Shown piece after piece: positions 54,070 through 63,915 of a DNA stretch of 64,000 nt. Numbering within the stretch: position 1 is the stretch's first letter; each line of letters opens with the position of its first letter. The notes beneath the pieces were generated by a model that did not search any database, was not told the origin of the DNA, and saw nothing but the letters and a program-made list of their open reading frames with translations. The DNA is from Thermoprotei archaeon. Its GTDB lineage: Archaea; Thermoproteota; Thermoprotei; Gearchaeales; WAQG01. The position numbers and the translations under genes were made by a program. The stretch is taken from NCBI GenBank assembly GCA_038881895.1, contig JAVZOV010000002.1, forward strand, positions 252,397-316,396, written 5' to 3'.

Positions 54070-54239
54070 TGCTCTCTACATGATTTATTTCCAGTTCAAA
54101 ATTTAAATTGTGCTATTTTTCTTAACTTTGTATTGTCTAAGTATTACTTTGGTTATACCTAAGTCACATAAAATTTTTGAATGTGATGATGTATAGAAAT
54201 ATTTATAATTATTTGTAAAATAGAGAATATTGATACTGC

Positions 54240-54746
54240 ATGCGGTTAAATTTGCTTTGGGCTCCATGGAGATTTAAGTACATATTACAGGTTGGTAAAA
54301 ATAGTTCTGAGTGCTTTCTTTGTGAGGCGGTGAGAAATGGTGTATCATCTCAGACGTTGGTTGTTTATAAAAGTAAGCATTCATTTATAATACTTAATAG
54401 ATATCCTTATAATTCTGGTCATTTAATGGTTGCACCTATCAAGCATGTTTCGCAATTGGAGGAATTAGATCATGATGAATTGGTAGATCTTATCGAGGCA
54501 TCTGTTATTGCTAAAAAAGCTCTTGATGTTTCTTACAAGCCGGATGGGTTTAACATAGGAATAAATATCGGTAAAGCTAGTGGTGCTGGATTAGAAACAC
54601 ATATACACATTCACATAGTACCACGTTGGGTTGGTGATACAAATTTTATGACAACTGTATCACAGACTAAGGTTTTGCCGGAACTTTTAGAAGATTCATA
54701 TAAACGTATAAGTGAAGCGATAAAAAATTTGATGGCTGAAACTTAA
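54240..54746 (+). CDS. HIT-family nucleotide hydrolase/transferase
   Basis: 168 residues. The histidine triad His121-x-His123-x-His125 (ETHIHIHIVPRW) is complete. The N-terminal LLWAPWRFKYI and CFLC motifs are typical of archaeal Ap4A-hydrolase-like HIT proteins with a zinc-binding Cys pair. It probably cleaves dinucleoside polyphosphates or nucleotidyl adducts. Single gene between the TnpB remnant and the pilus operon. Confidence 0.93.
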   Translation: MRLNLLWAPWRFKYILQVGKNSSECFLCEAVRNGVSSQTLVVYKSKHSFIILNRYPYNSGHLMVAPIKHVSQLEELDHDELVDLIEASVIAKKALDVSYKPDGFNIGINIGKASGAGLETHIHIHIVPRWVGDTNFMTTVSQTKVLPELLEDSYKRISEAIKNLMAET

Positions 54747-54854
54747 GCTCACAATGATAAAACAAATGACAAACCTTATTCATTAAGATGAGAGAATATT
54801 ATCCTCATTAATAATATTTTTAAGTACATGAAATAAATTGGAAATAGTTCTGAA

Positions 54855-56489
54855 TCATAATTGTATTTTAATAGTGGGAATAGTTAAGAGTGATAGTAAT
54901 GCTAATGCAGTTGTTGCAATAACCAAAAATGTACTTTTTGCTGTCAAGTCTTTAGCTTTAGATATTAATAATGAAATTCCAAATGATACTTCAACGATAA
55001 TAACCTTAATGTTGTCCATCATAATGTTTAAATCATAATGTTGCATGGGTACTAAACCAAGAGAGTTGTTCCACATTGTCACATTTATGTTTGAAAAAGT
55101 ATATGTCAATGTGATCATTACACTGAGTATTATAGGTGTTAATAATGCTAAGATCTCATAAATTTTAAGGCTACTTTTTGCTTCAGTTTGACTTTCTTGA
55201 ACATATATAATGTATTCACGTATTCTTTCAATGACCATAGGTGTTCCTCCACCTCGTGCATTGAGCTCTCCAATCACATATAAAACGTTTTTAAATAGTC
55301 TGCTTCTGCACTTAGGAATAGTTTGATCTAGAGGTATACCCATGTTTATCTGACTTGTTAGGTCATCGAGAATGTGATCAACTCTAGAACCAAATCCCCT
55401 AAGTTTAGCTATCGCCTGATCTAGCGAAATACCAGCTTTTCTAGCATCGGTTAAGGAAAGCAAAAATGCCGGAAGCCAACGTTCTTCTTCGTCAATTTCC
55501 TTTAATAACTTTCTTGTAGGAATATAAATTATCAATGAGCTAACAAATATAGCTATGCCTAACGATACCCACAGAGCTAGAAATTGAAAGACAATCATGA
55601 ACATTAAAATTCCAATAGCTATTCCCCATACGGAATTTACGTTTATGGTATTTTTATCAGAAGGAGATGACATATCTATTAATAAAATAGATAGAACAGT
55701 GAATGATGGTATGATCACTATGCCTGTTATCATTATAAATAATACTGCATTACTGGGAAACATAACCGCAGTTATTAAATTTAGAGCACTAGTAAGTAGA
55801 AATACTAAAAGTAATAATTCACCCCAATCACCGGCATGTTTAGAATACAACATCCAGCGTTGTTTATATTTATTTAAAAATTCCTTCATTTTATCTTCTA
55901 AGTATTTACTTAATTCACCACCACTTTTTACTATACTTGTTATTCCTAGCATATAACGTTCCCAATCTTTTGACGGATGATTTATACTGTTCGCATCTAT
56001 TGATTCAAAAATGTTACCATAAAATAATATAGTATCTCTAATGATCTTTTTTGCCTCTCTACTTATGTATCGAAATTCACTGCGTTCAGAAATTTCGTAA
56101 AAAATATCAACTAACCTGACACCCAACTCACCTATTGTTGCCATAAACATTGAAAAAAGAGGAATTTCATCATCAACACCTTTTTTCCTCATTATTATTT
56201 TTCTATACATACTAGTTTCATACAGTAATAATAAAATAAAAGGAGATGAAAGAACTAAAAGAGTAATAAAAGTGTTATAATAATAGAATAATACCAAAAA
56301 ACCACTGAACGATATTACTGAAACTAAAAATAAGTTCCATGTAATATTATGAACATAATCATTTGGATCAACATATAACAAGGCTTTATTGATCAATCCT
56401 TTCACATGTAAGTAATATTGCATATAGAATTTGCTCTTCATGAATCTATTGAATAAACTATCATACAATTTATTCATTATGTTCACCAT
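54855..56489 (-). CDS. Pilus assembly membrane protein (TadC/FlaJ, T2SSF family)
   Basis: 544 residues with two T2SSF-type cytoplasmic helical bundles, one following the first helix pair (around VDDEIPLFSMFMATIGELGVRLVD) and one later (WLPAFLLSLTDARKAGISLDQAIAKL). Hydrophobic helices lie between them and at the end, eight or nine in total. It is the membrane platform of archaeal type IV pili. The start overlaps the ATPase gene by 20 bases, and it ends the pilin-ATPase-platform operon. Confidence 0.88.
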   Translation of the reverse strand: MVNIMNKLYDSLFNRFMKSKFYMQYYLHVKGLINKALLYVDPNDYVHNITWNLFLVSVISFSGFLVLFYYYNTFITLLVLSSPFILLLLYETSMYRKIIMRKKGVDDEIPLFSMFMATIGELGVRLVDIFYEISERSEFRYISREAKKIIRDTILFYGNIFESIDANSINHPSKDWERYMLGITSIVKSGGELSKYLEDKMKEFLNKYKQRWMLYSKHAGDWGELLLLVFLLTSALNLITAVMFPSNAVLFIMITGIVIIPSFTVLSILLIDMSSPSDKNTINVNSVWGIAIGILMFMIVFQFLALWVSLGIAIFVSSLIIYIPTRKLLKEIDEEERWLPAFLLSLTDARKAGISLDQAIAKLRGFGSRVDHILDDLTSQINMGIPLDQTIPKCRSRLFKNVLYVIGELNARGGGTPMVIERIREYIIYVQESQTEAKSSLKIYEILALLTPIILSVMITLTYTFSNINVTMWNNSLGLVPMQHYDLNIMMDNIKVIIVEVSFGISLLISKAKDLTAKSTFLVIATTALALLSLLTIPTIKIQL

Positions 56490-58038
56490 ATAATTTTATT
56501 GAGATCTCTTCTAGCAGTTCATTTTTATTACTAAATGATTTTACTGATAGGTCTTGTAGTATGCTTTTTCTTCGTTCTAATTCAGAAACTATGTGCTCTT
56601 TATTCCAACCCTTGATGTTAGCTACTCGTTTCATTGCATTACTTACTTCAACTAATTTCTCTGCTGCTAAATTGATTCCGTGTTCGTATATTGCTCTTGG
56701 CACAATACTTATATCTGATTCTTCATATAGTTCCTCTATAGAATAAAGTATTCTATAACCAGGATTAATCTCCCTCATGTTAATAAACGCTGAGATTAAT
56801 AATGTAAAGCTCGGTTCAATACTGAGCGGGGGGCTTCTTAATCTAAGAATTGCAGATCTAGCACTATCTGCATGAAATGTTGTCAAACCACCATGTCCAG
56901 AAGCCACTGCATGAACTAATGCTTGTGCTTCACGACCCCTAACTTCTCCTACTATGAGTAAATCTGGTCTTCGTCTCCATGCAAATTTAGTGAGCTCAAA
57001 TAAATCAATCTCATTTACTTCTTCACCAGGCAAAGTTTTTCTTGAAACTAATCTATCCCATTGAGAATGCGGTACAAGTATTTCTGGAGTATCTTCCACA
57101 GTCACTATTTTCCAATCAAGTGGTACAAGTTCTAATAATGCGTTAAGCATAGTAGTTTTGCCAGATGCTGTAGGTCCCAGGATAAAAATACATCCACGTG
57201 TTTCTAGAATTAACGACAAATATGCAGCAGTAAGAGGAGTAATGCTGTTTTGTTTAATTAAATCAATAATCGACAATCTTTTGGATGGAAACTTTCTTAT
57301 GGTAAAACTGTGCCCCCATGGTGTTACTTCATTACTGTATGTTACAGCAGCCCTATGCCCTTCCGGAAGCAGTACATCAGAGATTGGCATTGCAAACGAT
57401 AAATATCCTTTACCACGTTGAACTATCTTTTGCACTACCAGAAACGCTTCATTCTCATCAAGTATTATATTTGTTGGTATCCATTTCTTATAATTAGAGA
57501 CTATTCTATGCACAACATAGACTGGTTTATTAGGACCAACCATAGAAAGTTCCTCAATATATTCATCTTTTAAAAGAACATTTAACGGACCGTATCCAAA
57601 AACATCTCTCTGGACATAATACATAAACGCAGGAAAGAAATCTAAACTTTCATCATTATCAATCTTTAAAGATTTAATAGCACTCCAAATAAGCTCTTCG
57701 ATATATTTTTTAATATCATCATGTGTATTCTTAGTAAAAGGCTCTGGTTGGGCTGAGTAATATATGTACTCAATAATTTTCGCTATACTGACCTTTGCTT
57801 CATCAGAAAGTTCAGGTTCTTTTACAATGTATAAATTGGGATAAACAATGATTGATACAGAATCGATTTGATAATTGATGAGAGGATCTTGAGACACAAA
57901 AATCATTTCATCCTGACCAAGAATCTTCACTGAACCCCATTTCCAAACACGTTTCATTATCCTGTTAATACCACCATCTTTATCCTTATTTTTATTAGAT
58001 TTTTGTAAAAAAATTAATTTTATTTTCTTCATGAACAC
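56470..58038 (-). CDS. Pilus assembly ATPase (GspE/VirB11/FlaI-like)
   Basis: 522 residues. Walker A LGPTASGKTTML near residue 291, the Asp box VTVEDTPEI, Walker B LLIVGEVRGREAQALVHAVASGHGG, and the His box TTFHADS. The N-terminal half is the variable domain of archaeal secretion ATPases. It powers pilin insertion from the cytoplasm. It stands 10 bases after the pilin gene and overlaps the platform gene. Confidence 0.92.
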   Translation of the reverse strand: MFMKKIKLIFLQKSNKNKDKDGGINRIMKRVWKWGSVKILGQDEMIFVSQDPLINYQIDSVSIIVYPNLYIVKEPELSDEAKVSIAKIIEYIYYSAQPEPFTKNTHDDIKKYIEELIWSAIKSLKIDNDESLDFFPAFMYYVQRDVFGYGPLNVLLKDEYIEELSMVGPNKPVYVVHRIVSNYKKWIPTNIILDENEAFLVVQKIVQRGKGYLSFAMPISDVLLPEGHRAAVTYSNEVTPWGHSFTIRKFPSKRLSIIDLIKQNSITPLTAAYLSLILETRGCIFILGPTASGKTTMLNALLELVPLDWKIVTVEDTPEILVPHSQWDRLVSRKTLPGEEVNEIDLFELTKFAWRRRPDLLIVGEVRGREAQALVHAVASGHGGLTTFHADSARSAILRLRSPPLSIEPSFTLLISAFINMREINPGYRILYSIEELYEESDISIVPRAIYEHGINLAAEKLVEVSNAMKRVANIKGWNKEHIVSELERRKSILQDLSVKSFSNKNELLEEISIKLYGEHNE

Positions 58039-58048
58039 CAGCCTAAAA

Positions 58049-58495
58049 TTACTGAGCTACAACATTCACTGATGCTGTTATACTTTGATGATTCGCATAA
58101 GTGAAGTTTAATACAATCAAATATTTTTGACCGGAATAGAAATTTCCAGGAATATTCTGTGCTATACTTTTCTGTTCGCCTGAAGCTATGGTTATGGAAA
58201 CTTTTGTATCATTGTATATACGAGAACCAGTTTGATCATAAATAGTAATTCCAGTAAGATTAACATTATACGTACCTTGATTTTGGATTGTTAGCTGCAG
58301 AAACGCTCCATTTCCTTGGAAAGTTGTTAATGATGCATCGTTTATGAAGATTAATGATTTGTTGGTTATATTAGATGCGGACGTGAACAATGTTCTGTAG
58401 ACTATAAATGATCCTGCTATTGCTATTCCTATTAGTAGTAGTGCTGCAATTATTGTGTCAGCACCTCCCTTTTTGTTTTTGTAGATTTCTCTCAT
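58049..58495 (-). CDS. Type IV pilin-like protein with class III signal peptide
   Basis: 148 residues. The N-terminus (REIYKNKKGGADTIIAALLL) is a class III signal: a basic stretch, predicted cleavage after KKGG, then a 20-residue hydrophobic helix (IIAALLLIGIAIAGSFIVYR). The rest is Asn/Thr/Ser-rich beta structure, as in archaeal pilins and archaellins. It is the first gene of the pilus operon. A prepilin peptidase, needed for processing, is not in the window. Confidence 0.85.
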   Translation of the reverse strand: MREIYKNKKGGADTIIAALLLIGIAIAGSFIVYRTLFTSASNITNKSLIFINDASLTTFQGNGAFLQLTIQNQGTYNVNLTGITIYDQTGSRIYNDTKVSITIASGEQKSIAQNIPGNFYSGQKYLIVLNFTYANHQSITASVNVVAQ

Positions 58496-58579
58496 AATGT
58501 CATCGTTAATGTTTGAACTGAATGTTTTAAAGGTGTCACATAGATTATAAATGTGTTTTTTATAATGGAAGGGTTTTAG

Positions 58580-58654
58580 CGGGCCCAGCGGGATTTGAAC
58601 CCGCGACCGACGGCTTAGGAGGCCGCCGCGCTGTCCATGCTGCGCTATGGGCCC
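58580..58654 (-). tRNA. tRNA-Arg(CCU)
   Basis: Read leftwards: acceptor GGGCCCA paired with TGGGCCC, anticodon arm GCGGC-CTCCTAA-GCCGT (anticodon CCT, decoding AGG), T arm GCGGG-TTCAAAT-CCCGC and discriminator G. No intron, no encoded CCA. It lies between the divergent pilin and deoxyhypusine synthase genes. Confidence 0.94.
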
Positions 58655-58722
58655 AAAGATTTAATGTTCAAGGTGGTATATAGGTTTTTATTTTTCAGGA
58701 AAATAATGTAGTATGATATGCT

Positions 58723-59673
58723 ATGAATTTGAAGAAGATTCTTCGTGAGGAGATTGAAGATATTAAGTTGGGGAGTAATCTAAGTGTTTATGATTTAGTT
58801 AAGCAGTTGGGTTCTGCTGGTGGATTTATGGCAGCGCATCTTTATGAGGCGGCTGAGATATTGTATGAGATGAGTAATGATAAGGATTGTTATAGGATAA
58901 TATCGTTTACTGGGAATCTTATTTCTACTGGTTTGCGTGGTGTGATAGCTAAAATGATTGATGATGGTTTATTTGATGCAGTAATAACTACTGGCGGTGC
59001 TCTTGATCATGATATCGCTAGAGGTTTTGGTGGTAAGTATTATAAGGGTTTCTTTAATGCTGATGATGTAATGCTTTTTGAGCTTAATATTCATAGGCTT
59101 GGTAATGTGTTTATTCCTGTTGAGAGTTACGGTCCTCTGATAGAGAAGGTTGTTTTTAGTATTCTTGATGATTTACCTGAGGGGGAGTATTCGCCTTCTA
59201 GAATAGCGTACGAGATTGGAAAGCGTATAAATGATGAGTATTCATTTTTGCATCAGGCTTATCTGAGAAATGTTCCAGTTTATGTGCCTGGTATTGTTGA
59301 TTCGGCTGTGGGCACTCAGCTTTTCTTTTATTCTCAAACCCGAAAAATTAAGCTGAACATGTTTGAGGATATGAAACGTATACTCGATAGTGTTTTTGAG
59401 GCAAAGAAGTTAGGGGCTTTAATAATTGGTGGTGGAATTAGCAAGCATCATACAATATGGTGGGCTCAGTTTAAGGATGGTCTGAATTATAGTATATACG
59501 TAACTACTGCATCTGAATATGATGGAAGTTTGTCTGGTGCTCAGCCTCGTGAAGCGATTACATGGGGTAAAGTAAATCCTAAAGCAAAGCATATAACCTT
59601 ATATTGTGATGCTACTATATGTTTACCTATAATCGCACAGTACGTTTTCGAGAAAAAAATTAGAGGTGTTTAA
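58723..59673 (+). CDS. dys: Deoxyhypusine synthase
   Basis: 316 residues. TGNLISTGLRGVIAKMIDDG and TTGGALDHDIAR bind NAD, and GGGISKHHTIWWAQFKDGLNYSIYVTTASEYDGSLSGA near residue 240 contains the catalytic Lys and the C-terminal signature. It transfers an aminobutyl group from spermidine to aIF5A, so it marks an archaeal genome. The phosphohexomutase follows 2 bases later. Confidence 0.95.
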   Translation: MNLKKILREEIEDIKLGSNLSVYDLVKQLGSAGGFMAAHLYEAAEILYEMSNDKDCYRIISFTGNLISTGLRGVIAKMIDDGLFDAVITTGGALDHDIARGFGGKYYKGFFNADDVMLFELNIHRLGNVFIPVESYGPLIEKVVFSILDDLPEGEYSPSRIAYEIGKRINDEYSFLHQAYLRNVPVYVPGIVDSAVGTQLFFYSQTRKIKLNMFEDMKRILDSVFEAKKLGALIIGGGISKHHTIWWAQFKDGLNYSIYVTTASEYDGSLSGAQPREAITWGKVNPKAKHITLYCDATICLPIIAQYVFEKKIRGV

Positions 59674-59675
59674 AG

Positions 59676-61034
59676 ATGACAAAGTTGTTTGGGACGAATG
59701 GTGTTAGGGGAATTGTAAATCTAGAATTAACACCAAAATTTATTAGAGATATGAGTAAGGCGATAGGTACGTTTTTTAAAGGTAAAACTATTCTTGTGGG
59801 CATCGACGCTAGAGTTAGTAGTAAGATGATAAAGGATATTGTTATTCCGTCACTTATTGATAGCGGTGTGAATGTTTATGATGGGGGTTTCGCCCCTACT
59901 CCTGCACATCAGTATGCGGTTAAGTATTATAATTTAGATGGCGGTGTAGTTGTTACTGCTAGTCATAATCCACCAGAATATAATGGGTTAAAAGTGTTAG
60001 GAGAAAAAGGAATGGAAGTCCCACACGAATATGAAGACCTCATTGAAGAAATATACTATAAAAGAAGTTTTGTTCAAGATGTTGGTCATTTTTCTGGTGC
60101 ATTGGATGTTATAAAACCATATGTTAATAATATCTTATCGCTTATAGACTCTAGTAGCGTTCGTGAGCGCAGGTTTAAAATTGTTACTGACACTATCAGT
60201 AGTGTTGCTGGGCTTACGGTTCCCTTAGTATTAAGAGAGTTAAATGTTAAGATGATCAGTGTAAATGGGCAATTGGATGGCACTTTTTCTTCTCGTAACC
60301 CAGAACCATTGCCAGATAATTTACAAAATCTTGGTAAGTTTGTTAGATCGTGCAAATGCGATTTTGGTGTAGCATTTGATGGTGATGCAGATAGATCGAT
60401 TTTCATTAGTGATAACGGTGAGGTTGTATGGGGTGATAGGTCAGGAGCTTTACTTGCTGAGCATTCTATGAGAAAGCATGGGAAAGGAGTCTTGGTTGTT
60501 GGTGTGAGTGCGTCACGAGTTGTTGAGTATCCTATTAAGAAGTTGGGAGGTGAGGTAATATGGACCAAAGTTGGAAGCGTGATAATAACACATAAAATAC
60601 TTGAGCTGGAATCTAAAGGAATGCGAGCATTTGGATTAGAGGAGAATGGAGGATTTTTCTATACTCCGCATCAGCCTGCTAGGGATGGTACCATGAGCCT
60701 TGCACTAATGTTGGAGGCGTTATCAAAGATGAACATTGGTCTTTCAGAGTATAATAATAGTTTACCAAGGCTTTTTATGGTTAAGGATAAGTTACCATGT
60801 TCTAATGAGAAAAAGCCTTATGCTATTGAAAAAATTATTAAGCATTATTCATCATTAGGCTATGAATACGATACTATAGATGGCATCAGAGTATGGTTTA
60901 ATGAAAATGAGTGGATACTAATAAGACCGAGCGGTACTGAGCCATTTTTACGTATTTTTGCTGAGTCTACTAATCCAGAGAAGACCAAAGATCTATTAGC
61001 TAAGGCAAAGTTAGAGGTTTCCAAGTTAATTTGA
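59676..61034 (+). CDS. glmM: Phosphohexomutase (phosphoglucosamine/phosphomannomutase family)
   Basis: 452 residues in four alpha-D-phosphohexomutase domains. TKLFGTNGVRGIVN opens the protein; the phospho-Ser is Ser96 in VVTASHNPPEYNG; the metal loop is AFDGDADRSIF; the sugar loop is GLEENGGFF; and the phosphate loop is IRPSGTEPFLRI. It probably makes glucosamine-1-phosphate or mannose-1-phosphate for glycan synthesis; specificity is not readable from the sequence. It overlaps the next frame by 4 bases if that starts at TTG. Confidence 0.93.
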   Translation: MTKLFGTNGVRGIVNLELTPKFIRDMSKAIGTFFKGKTILVGIDARVSSKMIKDIVIPSLIDSGVNVYDGGFAPTPAHQYAVKYYNLDGGVVVTASHNPPEYNGLKVLGEKGMEVPHEYEDLIEEIYYKRSFVQDVGHFSGALDVIKPYVNNILSLIDSSSVRERRFKIVTDTISSVAGLTVPLVLRELNVKMISVNGQLDGTFSSRNPEPLPDNLQNLGKFVRSCKCDFGVAFDGDADRSIFISDNGEVVWGDRSGALLAEHSMRKHGKGVLVVGVSASRVVEYPIKKLGGEVIWTKVGSVIITHKILELESKGMRAFGLEENGGFFYTPHQPARDGTMSLALMLEALSKMNIGLSEYNNSLPRLFMVKDKLPCSNEKKPYAIEKIIKHYSSLGYEYDTIDGIRVWFNENEWILIRPSGTEPFLRIFAESTNPEKTKDLLAKAKLEVSKLI

Positions 61035-61045
61035 GGAAGATTAAT

Positions 61046-61867
61046 ATGAAAAAACTTGAGTGCGATGTTCTTTTTCTTTCATCTGAAGTCGATGAAGCTA
61101 GTATTAATATAAAAAAGAAGCTCATCGAAAATTATGGATTTGTTGAGAAGGGAGAGTTTAGTGGTGCACCATTGTATGTCAAAGATAATATGACTATTTT
61201 AACAATTAATAGTGAACATATATATTTTGACATATTGGAAGAAATCGCGAAAACAAATTTAGTTATTGTGTTAAGCAAACACACATCGCAAAGTAATATG
61301 CCTGCATTAACTGCACATTTCACAGGCAATTGGAGCTCAAACATTTATGGAGGTAAACCTAGGACTTTGTCTATTGCTCCAGCTTCTAAGCTCAAAATTG
61401 CATTAAATACAATGAAAAAATTAGCAGAAGAGTTTTTATTGGATTGGAATGTTTCGATGGAAGTGACTCATCATGGTCCTACATTAAAAAATATTCCTAT
61501 AATGTTTGTTGAAATAGGGAGTACCTTTCAACAATGGAGAAATCCTGTAGCGGCTGAGATCGTTGCAGTAAGTGCTATTGCTGCTGCTGAATCTAATAAT
61601 ATCTTTAATACTATTGTGGGCTTTGGTGGCCCACATTATGCACCAAGGTTTAATCACTATATTTTTGAAACAGAATTTGCAGTAGGTCATATAGCACCGG
61701 AGTACGTTTTTAATGATATTACAGAGAATGAGATATTATTAGCTTTTGAGCGTACATTTGAAAAAACGAAGACAGCAGCTATAGATTGGAAAGGTTTAAA
61801 AGGATCTTATCGATCATTTCTTATAAATATTTTAAATCGTAATGGACTGAATGTCATTAAAGCGTAG
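61046..61867 (+). CDS. dtdA: D-aminoacyl-tRNA deacylase (archaeal DtdA/DTD2)
   Basis: About 273 residues from ATG 61046; an in-frame TTG at 61031 is possible. VEVTHHGPT-like MEVTHHGPTLKNIPIMFVEIGST, GGKPRTLSIAPASKL and VGFGGPHYAPRF are the DtdA (PF04414) signatures, with His residues forming the zinc site. It removes D-amino acids (and, in the plant homologue, aldehyde adducts) from tRNA. Transcribed with the mutase and deoxyhypusine synthase. Confidence 0.94.
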   Translation: MKKLECDVLFLSSEVDEASINIKKKLIENYGFVEKGEFSGAPLYVKDNMTILTINSEHIYFDILEEIAKTNLVIVLSKHTSQSNMPALTAHFTGNWSSNIYGGKPRTLSIAPASKLKIALNTMKKLAEEFLLDWNVSMEVTHHGPTLKNIPIMFVEIGSTFQQWRNPVAAEIVAVSAIAAAESNNIFNTIVGFGGPHYAPRFNHYIFETEFAVGHIAPEYVFNDITENEILLAFERTFEKTKTAAIDWKGLKGSYRSFLINILNRNGLNVIKA

Positions 61868-61972
61868 CACTTTCGGCATACTCTCAGACTACTATTATCA
61901 TGCATATTTGCGCATATATTTTTTTAGCTCTGTTGCTTTATATTACGAATTCATTAATATTAAGGGAGACTT

Positions 61973-63022
61973 GTGAATAATTTGAACATGGAAAGTGAGT
62001 TTTGTGATAAGTGTGGAGGTAGAATTATAAAGACACAGGAGGGAGAATTCGTATGTTCAGAGTGTGGACTAGTAAAAGGTCATGAGATAGCTGAACCTAA
62101 GTATACAATTGCTCCAATAAAAAGTGATCATGTAGGTTATGTTTCTCATGTTTATACTGATGACATGTCAGTAATTTATGGGGTTGGAAGTAATATAGGT
62201 CGTAGTAGTATGAGAAAGAATTTTAATGAATCATCCATAAAAACTCTAATTAATTATGATAAAAAGATTAAACTCGAGAAAACTAGACAGATTATTGAAA
62301 AAAGAATTCTTAACTCTATGGAATTCGTTGCATCTCATCTCAATATTCCTGATAATATTCTTAAACGTTCTATTATAATATATGCAAAAACTATTAGAAT
62401 TATAAAAAAGGAAAAGAAACGAGTTCCAGGTGTTAACAAATATGCGCTTTCAGCTGCCTCATTAATTGCAGCCGTATGGGAAGCAGGTAATATAAAACCA
62501 TTCACACTAGTTGAAATAGCTAGTTTTTATAGAGAACTTGGACATCGTGTGGATAGCAATAATATTGCGTGGGCATTGATACAAACAAGAAAAATAATAC
62601 AACGACATATAACGATTAAAGAAAGGATAAAAGTTTATGTAGATCGTATAACCACAATGTTATATTCTAATACTTTCATACGTATAAAAATACGATACAT
62701 GTACAATAAAATAAACTTAAGTACTTATATTCAAAAAATTAAGGAGAATGCATTAAGAATTCTAGATTCACTTGATCAAAGTATATATCAGAGTAAAAAT
62801 CCATACATAATCGCAGCTTCGTTGGTTTATATTTCAGAGAAAATGTTAGCTTCGGAATTAAAATTCCGTTCGCTTCTCTCACATAAAGTACTTTCGATGA
62901 CTATTGGAGTTTCGGATTATTCTATCAGAGACAATGTGCAAACGATCTTATCTTATCTCGATATAAAAATTAACTTGTCTTCCAAAGGAATTGTAAGAAA
63001 TGCATATCCTAAAATATCATAA
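61973..63022 (+). CDS. tfb: Second, divergent transcription initiation factor B
   Basis: 349 residues from GTG 61973. Zinc ribbon CDKCGG/CSECG at about residues 10-33; HVYTDDMSVIYGVGSNIG resembles the TFB reader region. The first cyclin repeat (NKYALSAASLIAAVWEAGNIKPFTLVEIASFY) is recognisable. The second (PYIIAASLVYISEKMLASELKFRSLL) is weaker, and the spacing between repeats is larger and Ile/Lys-rich. It is much more diverged than the TFB at 40.3 kb and may serve alternative promoters. Its 3' end overlaps a convergent gene by 70 bases. Confidence 0.82.
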   Translation: MNNLNMESEFCDKCGGRIIKTQEGEFVCSECGLVKGHEIAEPKYTIAPIKSDHVGYVSHVYTDDMSVIYGVGSNIGRSSMRKNFNESSIKTLINYDKKIKLEKTRQIIEKRILNSMEFVASHLNIPDNILKRSIIIYAKTIRIIKKEKKRVPGVNKYALSAASLIAAVWEAGNIKPFTLVEIASFYRELGHRVDSNNIAWALIQTRKIIQRHITIKERIKVYVDRITTMLYSNTFIRIKIRYMYNKINLSTYIQKIKENALRILDSLDQSIYQSKNPYIIAASLVYISEKMLASELKFRSLLSHKVLSMTIGVSDYSIRDNVQTILSYLDIKINLSSKGIVRNAYPKIS

Positions 63023-63423
63023 ATTCTAACAATAATTTTATAAAAAATTTCTACAAAATTACTTATTGTGATATTTATTTTTATTGACTCTATCTTAATA
63101 ATTATGGTGTCGGTATCATCTACTAATGAATTGTTATAAAAATTGATGATAGAAATTATGAATGATACGAATCTTTCTTTAATTTCAGCAGAAGAATTTA
63201 TATAAGCTAATCTTGTTAGATAATTTTTAGCATTTATTCTTATATTTTTTATTATAGAGTATGATTCTAAGTAAATAATTTTTCTCATATACATTTCATC
63301 ATAAATTGAGCGTAATTTAGCATATTCCGATTGCATGTTGAATATGACTAATATCAGGAAAAGGATTTGTAAAGTTATTATTACAGCTTTTTGATTTTTA
63401 TGTAGTGCCATATATTTTAACAT
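62953..63423 (-). CDS. Hypothetical membrane-anchored protein
   Basis: 156 residues with one N-terminal helix (AVIITLQILFLILVIFNM) and a long polar, Ile/Asn-rich domain. No family recognised. It overlaps the 3' end of the divergent TFB by 70 bases tail to tail and the gene before it by 26 bases. It is the last gene of a leftward run of small single-helix proteins. Confidence 0.6.
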   Translation of the reverse strand: MLKYMALHKNQKAVIITLQILFLILVIFNMQSEYAKLRSIYDEMYMRKIIYLESYSIIKNIRINAKNYLTRLAYINSSAEIKERFVSFIISIINFYNNSLVDDTDTIIIKIESIKINITISNFVEIFYKIIVRIYDILGYAFLTIPLEDKLIFISR

Positions 63424-63763
63424 TTATATCACCGCATGATATGAAAATTACTGGAATTTGTGCGTCTTTCTCATTGCCTTTAATTATTATTTTAATATAG
63501 CTGCTACTGTTTATAATTTTTATTGGATATTGCACGTCTAATGATTTAATAATTTCATCTAATGTAACATTTTTACACTGAAAGAGGTTTTCATTGTGTA
63601 AAATTTTTTGTTGTAATTTAAAATATCTATAATAATTTTGGAACGTTTCCTGCTTATTAGATAATGTCTGTGGTGTTATGTATGTTATTGTTATTGTGGT
63701 AAGGAGTAGAAGTGATATTACTAGGTCTAAAACAGGAATTGAATCAAAGTCCATAATAACCAC
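63398..63763 (-). CDS. Hypothetical small membrane-anchored protein
   Basis: 121 residues (118 from ATG 63754). MDFDSIPVLDLVISLLLLTTITITYI has acidic residues just before a single helix, an arrangement also seen in pilin-like and ExbD-like proteins; the rest is a small polar domain ending IFISCGDINVKIYGTT. No family recognised. It overlaps the preceding gene's end (GTG 63763 or ATG 63754). Confidence 0.6.
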   Translation of the reverse strand: MVIMDFDSIPVLDLVISLLLLTTITITYITPQTLSNKQETFQNYYRYFKLQQKILHNENLFQCKNVTLDEIIKSLDVQYPIKIINSSSYIKIIIKGNEKDAQIPVIFISCGDINVKIYGTT

Positions 63764-63914
63764 TTGATCCCGATCTAATAATATTAGCTAATGAATTATT
63801 TTGAATGTTATCTATTAACGAATCAGTAATGTTAATTTCTACAATTATTAAGTATATAAGTTGTGTGAATATTAAGAGGAATAATATAATTATTGTTATA
63901 ATGTTTTCTGACAT
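63744..63914 (-). CDS. Hypothetical 56-residue single-helix protein
   Basis: From ATG 63914 (MSENIITIIILFLLIFTQLIYLI), one membrane helix, then a short Asn/Ser-rich outer segment ending GSSGYYGL. GGAGAG lies just upstream and the previous stop is only 1 base away. Part of the same leftward run of membrane proteins. Confidence 0.6.
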   Translation of the reverse strand: MSENIITIIILFLLIFTQLIYLIIVEINITDSLIDNIQNNSLANIIRSGSSGYYGL

Positions 63915-63915
63915 T

